Below are positions 43,626 through 53,052 of a DNA stretch of 64,000 nucleotides, piece by piece. Under the pieces are notes generated by a model. That model saw only the letters and a list, made by a program, of their open reading frames with translations. It was not told where the DNA came from and made no database searches. Position 1 is the first letter of the stretch. Each line of letters opens with the position of its first letter. Origin of the DNA: Clostridioides difficile (lineage in GTDB: Bacteria > Bacillota > Clostridia > Peptostreptococcales > Peptostreptococcaceae); the NCBI GenBank assembly GCA_024919175.1, contig CP103804.1, positions 992,001-1,056,000 on the forward strand, read 5' to 3'. The position numbers and the translations under genes were made by a program.

Positions 43626-43976
43626 TAAAAAGAGAAAAAAGTATTAGTAAAATAAGGGGAAAAGGCTAATAACAATAAAAATATAAAGTATAAAAACGAA
43701 GACATATAGAATCCAACACAGTAGAACATATAAGATTGAGTCAAAAGTATTAGAATGAAAACCATAAAAATATATGGAAAAAATATTATATAAAAAATAA
43801 AAAATACTGTACTTTGAAAATGGTGGAGAAATTGCTATAAAACAAAAAAATAAAAAAGTTTTTGAAAAACTATTGAAATCTATACGCAAATCCTATAAAA
43901 TAAAATTATCTTGTGGGACTTAAATAAACACTAGGGACAAAAAAAGTCCCGAAAGGAAAGCAATAAGGAGTATGTT
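43626..43976. other. 351-bp rpoN-cggR intergenic region
   Basis: It contains AAAGTATTAGTAAAA-type repeats at the left and the promoter and candidate CggR operator at the right (43873-43951). No gene was found. Confidence 0.5.
43873..43951 (+). promoter_or_regulatory. Promoter and candidate CggR operator
   Basis: TTGAAA (43873-43878) and TAAAAT (43896-43901) have a 17-base spacer. Downstream, GGGAC occurs twice (43915-43919, 43934-43938), and the second copy forms a dyad with GTCCC (43946-43950). The Bacillus CggR operator is built on CGGGAC repeats just after the promoter, so autorepression of cggR-gapA is likely. Confidence 0.65.
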
Positions 43977-44999
43977 ATGAAGAACTTATTAGAAATTCAA
44001 AAGAAACTAATTCCACAGGCAATTGAACTTATGGAAAGAAGATACTCTATTTTAAGACAAATATCTTTAAGTGAACCAATAGGTAGAAGAACTTTATCAA
44101 ATATATTAGAAATTAGTGAAAGAATAATTAGGTCAGAAACAGAGTTTTTAAAAGAACAAGGACTTATAGATGTTGCTGTATCTGGAATGACTATCACTAA
44201 AGAAGGTTCTGATTTATTAGATAAACTTAAAGACATCATGAGTGACATCATGGGATTGTCTAAGTTACAAGATAGGGTCAGAGAAAAGCTTGGAATAAAA
44301 AAGGTAATACTAGTTCCTGGAAGCTGTGATGAAAATGGAAGCTTACTAAAAGATGTAACTAGATATGGATGCGAACATTTCTTAAGTATTTTAAAAGATG
44401 GCGATATCGTTTCAATAACAGGTGGAAGCACTATGTTGGAGTTTTCAAACGTTATTAAAACTGATAAGAGGTATCCAAATTCTACAATAGTGCCAGCTAG
44501 AGGAAGTATGGGAACTGATGTAGAGATGCAGTCTAATAGTATAGTTGCTTCAGTAAGTAAGAAATTACACTCTAATTGCAAACTTTTACATATACCAGAT
44601 GAGTTGGACGAGAGTGCAATGAAAACTCTTAGCCAAGTGCCAGAGATTAAGACAACTTTGGAGTATATTAAAAGAACAGACATTTTAGTTTTCAGCATAG
44701 GTAGAGCAGATGTCATGGCAAAGAGAAGAAAACTTCCAGAAGATAAAGTCAACGAAATCTTATCTAAAAATGCAGTTGGAGAAGCATTTGGATATTATTT
44801 CAACAAAGATGGAGAGATAGTTTACAAACTAAATACTGTCGGAATTGATTTAGAGACAGTTAAAGAAGTAAAAGAAACTATTGCAATCTTTGCAGGAACA
44901 GAAAAAGTAGAAGCCTTATTAGCCATATCAAATATGCATAAAAACATGGTTCTTGTAACAGATGAAGAAAGTGCTTATAAGATATTGTCATTATTATAA
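43977..44999 (+). CDS. cggR: Central glycolytic genes regulator (SorC family)
   Basis: 340 residues. The N-terminal winged helix is MERRYSILRQISLSEPIGRRTLSNILEISERIIRSETEFLKEQGLI; the C-terminal SorC sugar-phosphate-binding domain has DIVSITGGSTMLEFSNVI, VPARGSMG and GEAFGYYFNKDG. CggR represses the triose part of glycolysis and is released by fructose-1,6-bisphosphate. GTCCCGAAAGG precedes it, and gapA follows after 59 bases without a terminator. The ATG at 43977 has AAGGAG upstream. Confidence 0.92.
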   Translation: MKNLLEIQKKLIPQAIELMERRYSILRQISLSEPIGRRTLSNILEISERIIRSETEFLKEQGLIDVAVSGMTITKEGSDLLDKLKDIMSDIMGLSKLQDRVREKLGIKKVILVPGSCDENGSLLKDVTRYGCEHFLSILKDGDIVSITGGSTMLEFSNVIKTDKRYPNSTIVPARGSMGTDVEMQSNSIVASVSKKLHSNCKLLHIPDELDESAMKTLSQVPEIKTTLEYIKRTDILVFSIGRADVMAKRRKLPEDKVNEILSKNAVGEAFGYYFNKDGEIVYKLNTVGIDLETVKEVKETIAIFAGTEKVEALLAISNMHKNMVLVTDEESAYKILSLL

Positions 45000-45009
45000 A
45001 AGTCGAGAA

Positions 45010-45024
45010 CTAGCACAGCGCTAG
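45010..45024 (+). other. Short hairpin between cggR and gapA
   Basis: CTAGC-ACAGC-GCTAG forms a small GC-containing stem in the cggR-gapA mRNA. No T-run follows. In Bacillus the cggR-gapA transcript is cut near this junction to stabilise gapA mRNA; a similar role here is an inference. Confidence 0.4.
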
Positions 45025-45058
45025 ACAACATACATTTACTTTATAGGAGGTAGCGAAA

Positions 45059-46066
45059 ATGGTTAAAGTAGCTATAAATGGATTTGGAAGAATAGGAAGA
45101 TTAGCATTAAGAAAAATGATGGAGCAACAAGATAAGTTTGAAGTTGTTGCAATAAACGACTTAACAGATGCAAAAATGTTAGCTCATTTATTTAAATATG
45201 ATACAGCTCAAGGAAGATTTAACGGTGAAATAGAAGTTAAAGAAGGTGCTTTTATAGTAAACGGAAAAGAAATAAAAGTAACAGCAGAAAGAAATCCTGC
45301 TGACCTACCATGGGCTGAATTAGGAGTAGATATAGTATTAGAATGTACAGGATTCTTTACTTCTAAAGATAAAGCTGAAGCTCATATACAAGCAGGAGCT
45401 AAAAAAGTTGTTATATCTGCACCAGCAACTGGAGATTTAAAAACAATAGTATTCAACACAAACAGTGACATATTAGATGGTTCTGAAACAGTTATATCAG
45501 GAGCTTCTTGTACAACTAACTGTTTAGCTCCAATGGCTAAAGTATTAAATGATAAATACGGTATAGAAAAAGGATTAATGACTACTATACATGCATACAC
45601 TAATGACCAAAATACTTTAGATGGTCCTCATCCAAAAGGTGATTTAAGAAGAGCTAGAGCTGCTGCTGGAAATATAGTTCCAAACACTACAGGAGCTGCA
45701 AAAGCAATAGGTTTAGTAATACCTGCCTTAAAAGGAAAATTAGATGGAGCAGCACAAAGAGTACCAGTTGTAACTGGTTCAATAACTGAATTAGTTTGTA
45801 CATTAGGAAAAAATGTTACAGTTGAAGAAATAAATGCAGCTATGAAAGAAGCTTCAAACGAATCTTTCGGATACACTGAAGAAATGTTAGTATCTTCTGA
45901 TATAATCGGAATAAGCTACGGTTCATTATTTGACGCTACTCAAACAAAAGTTATGGAAGTAGATGGAAAACAATTAGTTAAAGTTGTTTCTTGGTATGAC
46001 AATGAAATGTCTTATACTTCTCAATTAATAAGAACTTTAGGATACTTTGCACAATTAGCAAAATAG
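45059..46066 (+). CDS. gapA: Glyceraldehyde-3-phosphate dehydrogenase
   Basis: 335 residues, normal length. The NAD-binding INGFGRIGRLALR is at the N terminus, the catalytic ASCTTNCLAP near residue 150, HAYTNDQ and the substrate-binding GAAKAIGLVIP follow, and WYDNEMSYTSQ is near the C terminus. It forms 1,3-bisphosphoglycerate in glycolysis. TAGGAGG precedes the ATG. The gene is expected to be under CggR, and a terminator follows it, which can set gapA mRNA above the downstream genes. Confidence 0.97.
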   Translation: MVKVAINGFGRIGRLALRKMMEQQDKFEVVAINDLTDAKMLAHLFKYDTAQGRFNGEIEVKEGAFIVNGKEIKVTAERNPADLPWAELGVDIVLECTGFFTSKDKAEAHIQAGAKKVVISAPATGDLKTIVFNTNSDILDGSETVISGASCTTNCLAPMAKVLNDKYGIEKGLMTTIHAYTNDQNTLDGPHPKGDLRRARAAAGNIVPNTTGAAKAIGLVIPALKGKLDGAAQRVPVVTGSITELVCTLGKNVTVEEINAAMKEASNESFGYTEEMLVSSDIIGISYGSLFDATQTKVMEVDGKQLVKVVSWYDNEMSYTSQLIRTLGYFAQLAK

Positions 46067-46098
46067 TCAGCTTTTAGAAAATAGAAAAGTAGATTGAC

Positions 46099-46144
46099 AA
46101 AGTCCGAGTTTGTAGTTTAACACTACGGACTCTGGACTTTTTTT
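46099..46144 (+). terminator. Terminator between gapA and pgk
   Basis: AAAGTCC-GAGT-TTGTAGT pairs with ACTAC-GGACT-CTGGACTTT with small internal mismatches, followed by TTTTT. It splits the glycolytic block into gapA and pgk-tpi-gpmI transcripts. Confidence 0.8.
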
Positions 46145-46287
46145 AAGAAAAAATATATAAAATACACCTAAATAATGTTACATACTATATATAAAAATAT
46201 GATAATATGATATATTTAATAGGGTAAAAGTATGTACTATATTATACTTGGCAATAAAAAATTACTTTATTAAAAGGAGAGATATTT

Positions 46288-47490
46288 ATGTCAATGCTAA
46301 ACAAAAAAACTATAGAAGATATTGATGTGTGCGGGAAAAAAGTATTAGTGAGATGTGACTTTAATGTACCATTACAAGATGGTGTAATTACTGATGAAAA
46401 TAGATTAAACGGAGCTTTACCAACAATTCAATATTTAATTTCTAAAGGAGCAAAAGTTATATTATGTTCTCATTTAGGGAAACCAAAGGGAGAAGCTAAA
46501 CCAGAATTATCTTTAGCACCAGTTGCAAAGAGATTATCTGAAATGTTAGGTAAAGAAGTTGTGTTTGCAGCAGATGATAATGTTGTAGGAGAAAATGCAA
46601 AAAAAGCTACTGAAAAAATGGAAAACGGAGATGTAGTATTATTAGAAAATACTAGATATAGAAAAGAAGAAACTAAAAATGAAGAAAACTACTCTAAAGA
46701 ATTAGCTTCACTTGCTGAAGTATTTGTAAATGATGCATTTGGAACTGCTCATAGAGCACATTGTTCAACAGTTGGAGCAGGAGAATTTTTACAAGAGAGA
46801 GTTTGTGGATACTTAATTCAAAAAGAATTAAAATTCTTAGGAGAAGCTGTTGCAAATCCTGTAAGACCATTTACAGCGATACTTGGAGGAGCTAAAGTTT
46901 CTGATAAATTAGCTGTTATAAATGAATTATTAGAAAAAGTTGATAATCTAATAATAGGCGGAGGAATGGCTTATACATTCTTAAAAGCTCAAGGTTATGA
47001 AGTAGGGACATCTCTACTTGAAATAGATAAAGTAGAATATGCAAAAGAAATGATGGAAAAAGCTAAGGCTAAAGGAGTTAATTTATTATTACCAGTAGAT
47101 GTTGTTATGGCAGACCACTTTGCACCAGATGCAACTCCAATAGTGACAGAAGATGCTAATGTAAAAGAAGATTATATGGGACTAGATATGGGACCTAAGA
47201 CTATAGCAAACTTTGTAAAAGCTATAAAAGAATCAAAAACTGTAGTATGGAACGGACCAATGGGAGTATTTGAATTTGAAAACTTTGCAAATGGAACACT
47301 ATCAGTAGCTAAAGCTATGGCAGAATTAACTGATGCAACTACTGTAATCGGTGGTGGAGATAGTGCAGCAGCAGTTAATCAATTAGGATTTGGTGATAAG
47401 ATGACTCACGTATCAACAGGTGGAGGAGCATCACTAGAATTTTTAGAAGGTAAAGAATTACCAGGTATTGCAGCATTAGATAATAAATAA
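46288..47490 (+). CDS. pgk: Phosphoglycerate kinase
   Basis: 400 residues. KKVLVRCDFNVPLQDG, LCSHLGKPKGE, NTRYRKEETKNE and FVNDAFGTAHRAHCSTVG mark the N-terminal substrate domain. AILGGAKVSDKL, IIGGGMAYTFLKAQG and IGGGDSAAAVNQLG mark the nucleotide domain. It makes ATP and 3-phosphoglycerate. Start ATG 46288 has AAGGAG at 8-base spacing (ATG 46294 is the alternative). It leads pgk-tpiA-gpmI, with gaps of 25 and 8 bases. Confidence 0.97.
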   Translation: MSMLNKKTIEDIDVCGKKVLVRCDFNVPLQDGVITDENRLNGALPTIQYLISKGAKVILCSHLGKPKGEAKPELSLAPVAKRLSEMLGKEVVFAADDNVVGENAKKATEKMENGDVVLLENTRYRKEETKNEENYSKELASLAEVFVNDAFGTAHRAHCSTVGAGEFLQERVCGYLIQKELKFLGEAVANPVRPFTAILGGAKVSDKLAVINELLEKVDNLIIGGGMAYTFLKAQGYEVGTSLLEIDKVEYAKEMMEKAKAKGVNLLLPVDVVMADHFAPDATPIVTEDANVKEDYMGLDMGPKTIANFVKAIKESKTVVWNGPMGVFEFENFANGTLSVAKAMAELTDATTVIGGGDSAAAVNQLGFGDKMTHVSTGGGASLEFLEGKELPGIAALDNK

Positions 47491-47515
47491 ACTACTATAT
47501 AGAGGAGATTGTAAA

Positions 47516-48259
47516 ATGAGAAAACCTATAATTGCAGGAAACTGGAAAATGCATAAAACAATAAAAGAAGCTTTAGAATTTGTAAATGAAGTTAAAGGGA
47601 AAGTTGATGCTGATAAAGCAGAAGCTGTTATATGTGCACCATTTACTTTATTGAAGGATTTAAAAGAAGCTACTAAGGGTACAAATATAAAGATAGGTGC
47701 TCAAAATATGCACTTTGAAGAAAAAGGAGCATTTACAGGAGAAGTTTCACCTCTTATGTTAAAAGAAATAGATATGGACTATGTTGTAATAGGACATTCA
47801 GAAAGAAGACAATACTTCAATGAAACTGATGAAACTGTAAACAAAAAAGTTTTAAAAGCTTTAGAAGTAGAAATAGACCCAATATTATGTGTTGGTGAGA
47901 CTTTAGAACAAAGAGAAGCTGGAAAAACTAAAGATGTTTGTAAAGTTCAAGTTGAAAAAGCTTTAGAAAATGTTCTTAAAGATGATTTAGCAAAAGTAGT
48001 TGTTGCATATGAACCAATCTGGGCTATTGGAACTGGTAAAACTGCAACTGCTGAAGATGCTAATGATGTTATATCTTATATAAGAGAAGTTATAAAAGGA
48101 TTATATGGAGAGTTAGCTAATGAAGTTAGAATACAATATGGTGGAAGTGTTAAACCTTCAAATGTAGCTGAAATAATGGGTCAAAGTGATATAGATGGAG
48201 CTTTAGTAGGTGGAGCTAGTTTAGCTGCTAATGACTATTTAGACCTTGTTAATTTCTAA
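47516..48259 (+). CDS. tpiA: Triosephosphate isomerase
   Basis: 247 residues. AGNWKMHK carries the N-terminal lysine, VVIGHSERR the histidine, VVVAYEPIWAIGTGK the catalytic glutamate and phosphate loop, and YGGSVKPSN the C-terminal phosphate site. It interconverts dihydroxyacetone phosphate and glyceraldehyde-3-phosphate in the cytosol. AGAGGAG precedes the ATG. It is the middle gene of a tight operon. Confidence 0.97.
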   Translation: MRKPIIAGNWKMHKTIKEALEFVNEVKGKVDADKAEAVICAPFTLLKDLKEATKGTNIKIGAQNMHFEEKGAFTGEVSPLMLKEIDMDYVVIGHSERRQYFNETDETVNKKVLKALEVEIDPILCVGETLEQREAGKTKDVCKVQVEKALENVLKDDLAKVVVAYEPIWAIGTGKTATAEDANDVISYIREVIKGLYGELANEVRIQYGGSVKPSNVAEIMGQSDIDGALVGGASLAANDYLDLVNF

Positions 48260-48267
48260 GGAGTGAA

Positions 48268-49800
48268 ATGATGAAAAAACCAGTTGCTTTAATTATTATG
48301 GACGGGTTTGGATATAATAAGGAAGTTAAGGGAAATGCAATAGCTGAGTCCAAAATTCCTAATTTAGACAGAATAATGAAAAAATATCCAAACACATTAA
48401 TAAATGCTAGTGGTCTTGATGTTGGTCTACCTGATGGTCAAATGGGAAATTCAGAAGTTGGTCATACTAATATAGGAGCAGGTAGAATTGTATATCAAGA
48501 TTTAACTAGAATAACAAAATCTATAAAAGATGGTGACTTTTTTAATAATAAAGTTTTATGTGAAGCTATGGACAATGCAAAAGAACATTCTCTTCATGTA
48601 ATGGGTCTTTTGTCTGATGGTGGAGTACATTCACATATAGACCATCTTAAAGCCATAATCAAAATGGCAAAAGATAAAGGTGTAGAAAAAGTGTATGTTC
48701 ATGCATTTACTGATGGTAGAGATACTGACCCTCAAAGTGCACTTGAATATGCTAAGGAAGTACAGACTAGTATGAATGAAATTGGAGTAGGTGAATTTGC
48801 TACAGTTTCTGGTAGATACTATGCAATGGATAGAGATAAGAGATGGGAAAGAGTAGAGCTTGCATACAATGCCATGGTTAGAGGTATTGGTGAAAAAGCA
48901 ACTTCTATTGAAGAAGCTATTCAAAACTCTTATGATAATGGAAAAAATGATGAATTTATAATGCCAACAGTTATTGTTAAAGACGATAAAGCAGTTGGAA
49001 GTATAAAAGAAAATGATTCAATTATATTCTTTAATTTCAGACCAGATAGAGCAAGACAAATAACAAGAGCTTTAGTGAGTGAAGAGTTTGATGGATTTAA
49101 AAGAGAAGAAATTAAAAACTTCTTTGTATGTTTAACAGAATACGATATAACTATAAAAGAAGTGCATATAGCATTTGGACCTCAATCTTTAACTAACACT
49201 CTAGGTGAATATCTAGCTAAAAATGGAAAGACTCAATTAAGAGCTGCTGAAACTGAAAAATATGCACATGTTACTTTCTTCTTCAATGGTGGAGTAGAAG
49301 AGCCAAACAAAGGTGAAGAGAGATTATTAATACCTTCTCCAAAGGTTGCAACTTACGATTTACAACCAGAGATGTCTGCATATGAATTAACAGACAAAGC
49401 TTTAGAAAGATTAGGAGAAGATAAGTTTGACTTTATAGTTTTAAACTTTGCAAATCCTGACATGGTAGGACATACAGGAAATATTGAAGCAGCTGTAAAG
49501 GCTGTTGAGACTGTAGATACTTGTGTAGGAAAATTAATAGATAAAATAATAGAGCTAGGTGGAAGTGCAATAATAACTGCTGACCATGGAAATGCTGAGT
49601 ATATGTTAGACCCACAAACAGGAAAGACTGTAACAGCCCACTCTATTAATCCAGTGCCATTTGTGGTTGTTGGACAAGAATTTGAAGGTGCAAAATTATT
49701 AGATGCAGGAAGATTATCTGATATAGCACCAACTGTTTTAGATATGATGAAGTTAGAAAAACCAGAAGAAATGACTGGTCATTCACTTATTTCAAAATAG
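48268..49800 (+). CDS. gpmI: 2,3-bisphosphoglycerate-independent phosphoglycerate mutase
   Basis: 510 residues. The phosphatase-like domain has ALIIMDGFGYN, the catalytic serine in GQMGNSEVGHTNIGAG and ITADHGNAEYM metal ligands. The phosphotransfer domain has HAFTDGRDTDP, SGRYYAMDRDKRWER and FFNFRPDRARQI. It is a manganese-dependent enzyme that converts 3- to 2-phosphoglycerate. Start 48268 is used; ATG 48271 has better spacing (7 bases) to AAGGAG and would shorten the protein by one residue. Confidence 0.97.
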   Translation: MMKKPVALIIMDGFGYNKEVKGNAIAESKIPNLDRIMKKYPNTLINASGLDVGLPDGQMGNSEVGHTNIGAGRIVYQDLTRITKSIKDGDFFNNKVLCEAMDNAKEHSLHVMGLLSDGGVHSHIDHLKAIIKMAKDKGVEKVYVHAFTDGRDTDPQSALEYAKEVQTSMNEIGVGEFATVSGRYYAMDRDKRWERVELAYNAMVRGIGEKATSIEEAIQNSYDNGKNDEFIMPTVIVKDDKAVGSIKENDSIIFFNFRPDRARQITRALVSEEFDGFKREEIKNFFVCLTEYDITIKEVHIAFGPQSLTNTLGEYLAKNGKTQLRAAETEKYAHVTFFFNGGVEEPNKGEERLLIPSPKVATYDLQPEMSAYELTDKALERLGEDKFDFIVLNFANPDMVGHTGNIEAAVKAVETVDTCVGKLIDKIIELGGSAIITADHGNAEYMLDPQTGKTVTAHSINPVPFVVVGQEFEGAKLLDAGRLSDIAPTVLDMMKLEKPEEMTGHSLISK

Positions 49801-50210
49801 TTGAGTTTAATAAGTAAGCTACTAACTTACAATAAAATAAACTTAAAAAGTATTTTAGTTTAAGTGTGCTTTATAAAGTTTAAATAAAATGATGTAAAAA
49901 ATAATAATTAATATATATTATAAAATCAAAAATTATTAGAATCATTAGTTGTACATTTTGTGTTTCATGTTTTAAATTTATTTATATATTTATGTATTGA
50001 AGATTGATTTTGACTAATAGATAAGTTAAAAATTATAAAAAATAAAATAAAAATAGAAACTTTTACAAATTTACCCATCAAATAAATTTGTATCTAATTT
50101 TCAAAAATAACTTTCTGTACTATAATATAATAAGTAGATTAAAACTAGTAGACGGATGTTTACAGTAAATGAAAATTTAACTAATAGAAAAATCGAAGGG
50201 AGATATACAA
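49801..50210. other. 410-bp gpmI-eno intergenic region
   Basis: AT-rich, without a clear terminator. It contains the eno promoter at 50098-50126. I saw no gene or structured RNA. Confidence 0.5.
50098..50126 (+). promoter_or_regulatory. Candidate sigma-A promoter of eno
   Basis: TTTTCA (50098-50103) and a consensus TATAAT (50121-50126) have a 17-base spacer, 84 bases before the eno start. Confidence 0.65.
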
Positions 50211-51503
50211 ATGTCAGTTATTGAATTAGTATATGCTAGAGAAGTATTAGACTCAAGAGGAAATCCAACTGTAGAAGTTGAGGTAGTATTAGAAGATGGA
50301 GCAATGGGAAGAGCAATAGTTCCATCTGGTGCATCTACAGGAGCTTTTGAAGCTGTTGAATTAAGAGATGGTGACAAAGGAAGATACTTAGGAAAAGGTG
50401 TAGAAACAGCTGTTGCTAACGTAAATGAAATAATAGCACCAGAAATTGAAGGAATGGATGCATTTGACCAACCAGCTATAGATGCAATGATGATAGAATT
50501 AGATGGAACTCCAAACAAAGGTAAATTAGGAGCTAATGCTATATTAGGTGTTTCAATGGCAGTAGCTAGAGCAGCTGCTGATGAAATAGGTTTACCATTA
50601 TTCCAATACTTAGGTGGAGTAAATGCTAAACAATTACCTGTTCCAATGATGAACATATTAAACGGTGGAGAGCATGCTGATAATAACGTTGATGTTCAAG
50701 AATTCATGATATTACCAGTAGGAGCTTGTTGTTTTAAAGAAGGTTTAAGAATGGGAGCAGAAGTATTCCATTCATTAAAGAAAGTTTTAGGAGAAAAAGG
50801 ATTAGCTTGTGGTGTAGGTGACGAAGGTGGATTCGCTCCAAACTTAGGTTCAAACAGAGAAGCTTTAGAATTAATAGTTGAAGCTATAACAAAAGCTGGA
50901 TATAAGCCAGGTGAAGATGTTATGTTAGGACTTGACGTTGCTGCTACAGAAATGTACAACAAAGAAACTAAAAAATACGTTTTAGCTGGAGAAGGAAAAG
51001 AATTAACTGCTGCTGAAATGGTTGCTTTATATGAAGATTGGTCAAACAACTTCCCAATAATAACTATAGAAGATGGTTTAGATGAAGAAGATTGGGATGG
51101 ATGGAAATTATTAACTGAAAAGTTAGGAAACAAATTACAATTAGTTGGAGATGACTTATTTGTTACTAATACAGAGAGATTAGAAAAAGGAATTGAAAAT
51201 GGAGTAGCTAACTCTATATTAGTTAAAGTTAACCAAATAGGTACAATAACTGAGACTTTAGATGCAATAGAAATGGCTAAGAGAGCAGGATACACTGCTG
51301 TTATATCTCATAGATCAGGAGAAACTGAAGATTCTACTATAGCAGATTTAGCTGTTGCAGTAAATGCTGGACAAATAAAAACTGGTGCTCCATCAAGAAC
51401 TGATAGAGTTGCTAAGTACAACCAATTATTAAGAATAGAAGAAATGGTTGGAGAGCAAGCTAGATACTGTGGATTAAAATCTTTCTATAACTTAAAAAAA
51501 TAA
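50211..51503 (+). CDS. eno: Enolase
   Basis: 430 residues. AREVLDSRGNPTVEVEV at the N terminus, the substrate-loop SGASTGAFEAVELRDG, the MMNILNGGEHADNNVDVQEFMI signature, GDEGGFAPNL, the metal ligands in LGLDVAATEMY, IEDGLDEEDWDGW and VGDDLF, the catalytic lysine region SILVKVNQIG, and SHRSGETED are all present. It forms phosphoenolpyruvate. The gene is separated from gpmI and has its own promoter and terminator. Confidence 0.97.
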   Translation: MSVIELVYAREVLDSRGNPTVEVEVVLEDGAMGRAIVPSGASTGAFEAVELRDGDKGRYLGKGVETAVANVNEIIAPEIEGMDAFDQPAIDAMMIELDGTPNKGKLGANAILGVSMAVARAAADEIGLPLFQYLGGVNAKQLPVPMMNILNGGEHADNNVDVQEFMILPVGACCFKEGLRMGAEVFHSLKKVLGEKGLACGVGDEGGFAPNLGSNREALELIVEAITKAGYKPGEDVMLGLDVAATEMYNKETKKYVLAGEGKELTAAEMVALYEDWSNNFPIITIEDGLDEEDWDGWKLLTEKLGNKLQLVGDDLFVTNTERLEKGIENGVANSILVKVNQIGTITETLDAIEMAKRAGYTAVISHRSGETEDSTIADLAVAVNAGQIKTGAPSRTDRVAKYNQLLRIEEMVGEQARYCGLKSFYNLKK

Positions 51504-51569
51504 TTTTTAAATATTGAATTTAAAGATTAAGAAGATAGTATAAAAGATTTAAGTTTATCTATAATATAT

Positions 51570-51616
51570 AAAAGGGATAAGTGTTAATTGATTTTTCAAG
51601 TCACTTATCCTTTTTG
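51570..51616 (+). terminator. Terminator after eno
   Basis: AAAAGGGATAAGTG pairs with CACTTATCCTTTTT (one G-T) around an 18-base loop, followed by T residues. Confidence 0.85.
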
Positions 51617-51766
51617 TATTTAAATTATGAATATTTTGGGTGTTAATTTAGGGATTAATTTAAATACTTTTATTTTCTAAAATTTATTGATTTTCCTATG
51701 TAAAAATACATTAAATCTTATGGAAGTTGGATATCAGTTTTGTTTGTGATTTATAATGAAATGGTC

Positions 51767-51795
51767 TTGAAATGACTATATTATTGTGATACACT
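51767..51795 (+). promoter_or_regulatory. Candidate sigma-A promoter of secG
   Basis: TTGAAA (51767-51772) and TACACT (51790-51795) have a 17-base spacer, 45 bases before secG. Confidence 0.55.
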
Positions 51796-51840
51796 AAAGA
51801 GTAATGAAATTTAAGTAATAAAAAGATAGGAGGGGCAAGA

Positions 51841-52065
51841 ATGGGCAACATTTTAATGGGTGTGCAAGTAGTACTAGGGATTTTACTAGTAATTAGCATA
51901 ATGCCTCAAGATTCTAAGAATGCTTTACCTTCAGAGTTTGGTGGAGAAGGAAGTCAAGCTTACTTTAAACCAAAAGGAAAACAAGCATTTCTTGCTAGAG
52001 TTACAAAAATAACAGCAGTATTATTTTTTATAAATGCATTGGCACTACTTATAGTTAAGAAGTAG
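51841..52065 (+). CDS. secG: Preprotein translocase subunit SecG
   Basis: 74 residues with two membrane helices (about 3-20 and 54-71) and a glycine-rich connecting loop containing FGGEGSQAYFKPKGKQAFLARVTKITAVLFF, the SecG pattern. It is the small subunit of the SecYEG channel in the membrane. AGGAGGGGC precedes the ATG. In many Firmicutes secG lies between eno and rnr, as here, although here about 6 kb of other genes separate it from rnr. Confidence 0.93.
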   Translation: MGNILMGVQVVLGILLVISIMPQDSKNALPSEFGGEGSQAYFKPKGKQAFLARVTKITAVLFFINALALLIVKK

Positions 52066-52176
52066 TGATATTGTTGAATAACTGGCCATTATTTAATTAG
52101 TGCATTTCGGTTACATTTAAAAATTAAATTTAGTTTTTAATAAAAGTACGTCAACATAAAAAAGTACGTAAAAGAG

Positions 52177-52220
52177 AAGCTGGACTAATGATTTTATATT
52201 ATTAGTCCAGCTTTTATTTT
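52177..52220 (+). terminator. Terminator after secG
   Basis: AAGCTGGACTAAT (52177-52189) and ATTAGTCCAGCTT (52201-52213) are exact complements, followed by TTATTTT. Confidence 0.9.
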
Positions 52221-52347
52221 ATGAATTTAGTTAGATATTTATAAAATAAATGTTTGATATATCTATTTTTTATTATTTAGTTTCTAATATAGATTTTAAT
52301 ATCTAGCTTTGATATTTATAACTTTGATATTTCTAATTTTGATGTAT

Positions 52348-52776
52348 CTAATTTTTAATTGTTCTAGTATACACAATTAATTTAATGATTTGCAATATAG
52401 ATACCATACTAAGCATCATTATTAAAAAAAAGTAGGAACTATTAGTATATTGTGTATTTGTTAATATAAACTTTAATAAAAGAATGTTGATTATAATTGT
52501 CAAGAGCCCCATTAATTTACCAAATAAATTATAATTCTTTTTTAAAATAATGTTTTGAATTAGCAGTATAATAGCGATTATAGTAAAAATGATAAGAATA
52601 CCTATTAGAGCTATTTTAAGTGATTCAATAGGATAATCTCTTTCAAAGTTTCTGTTAGTATATGTGACCCACCTATGCATTCCCATTCTTGTATTTGTAT
52701 ATTTTTCAAAAACCTTACATCCTATTAAAAAAGCAATTTGGAATAGTATTGTAATACTATAGAGTATTTTCTTCAT
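52348..52776 (-). CDS. Four-helix membrane protein of unknown function
   Basis: 142 residues with four hydrophobic segments (about 4-21, 55-75, 86-105, 115-135). The first loop is polar (FEKYTNTRMGMHRWVTYTNRNFERDYP). The GC pair at the end of the first segment does not look like a lipobox in context. I recognise no family. The gene stands alone on the minus strand, with AGGAG before the ATG. A large AT-only inverted repeat lies about 50 bases upstream of its start. Confidence 0.65.
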   Translation of the reverse strand: MKKILYSITILFQIAFLIGCKVFEKYTNTRMGMHRWVTYTNRNFERDYPIESLKIALIGILIIFTIIAIILLIQNIILKKNYNLFGKLMGLLTIIINILLLKFILTNTQYTNSSYFFLIMMLSMVSILQIIKLIVYTRTIKN

Positions 52777-52820
52777 TAGTATTTCTCCTTATTATATTAA
52801 ATTATAGACAAACTAAAAAT

Positions 52821-52881
52821 ATTATATTGATTTATATTATAATGTTTACTACTCAAATATTATAATATAAATCAATATAAT
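52821..52881. repeat. Perfect 23-bp AT-rich inverted repeat
   Basis: ATTATATTGATTTATATTAT-AAT (52821-52843) and its exact complement (52859-52881) surround a 15-base loop. It lies between the divergent membrane protein and rhodanese genes. There is no T-run. Confidence 0.8.
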
Positions 52882-53052
52882 TTAATAGTAAGACATAAAT
52901 AGAATGCTATATAGAAATTTTGTATAGAAGATAAGATGAAGTATAGATATTTTGTATAGCCAATATTATGTATAAGCTGTAGAGTTATTGAATAGAAAAA
53001 AGCTATATGATATACTTTTTAGGTGAAAATTAGATAAGATGGAGGGAAAAAC

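Larger units (their letters stand above)
51504..51840. other. 337-bp eno-secG intergenic region
   Basis: It holds the eno terminator (51570-51616) and the secG promoter (51767-51795); no gene. Confidence 0.6.

Noticed and set aside
43997..44752. 251-residue minus-strand open frame inside cggR
   Set aside because: It lies wholly antisense to cggR, has Ser/Leu-rich low-complexity composition and no family motif.
50177..51295. Two long minus-strand frames (159 and 199 residues) across eno
   Set aside because: Enolase is certain on the plus strand; these are rich in Pro/Ser/Asn from antisense codons.
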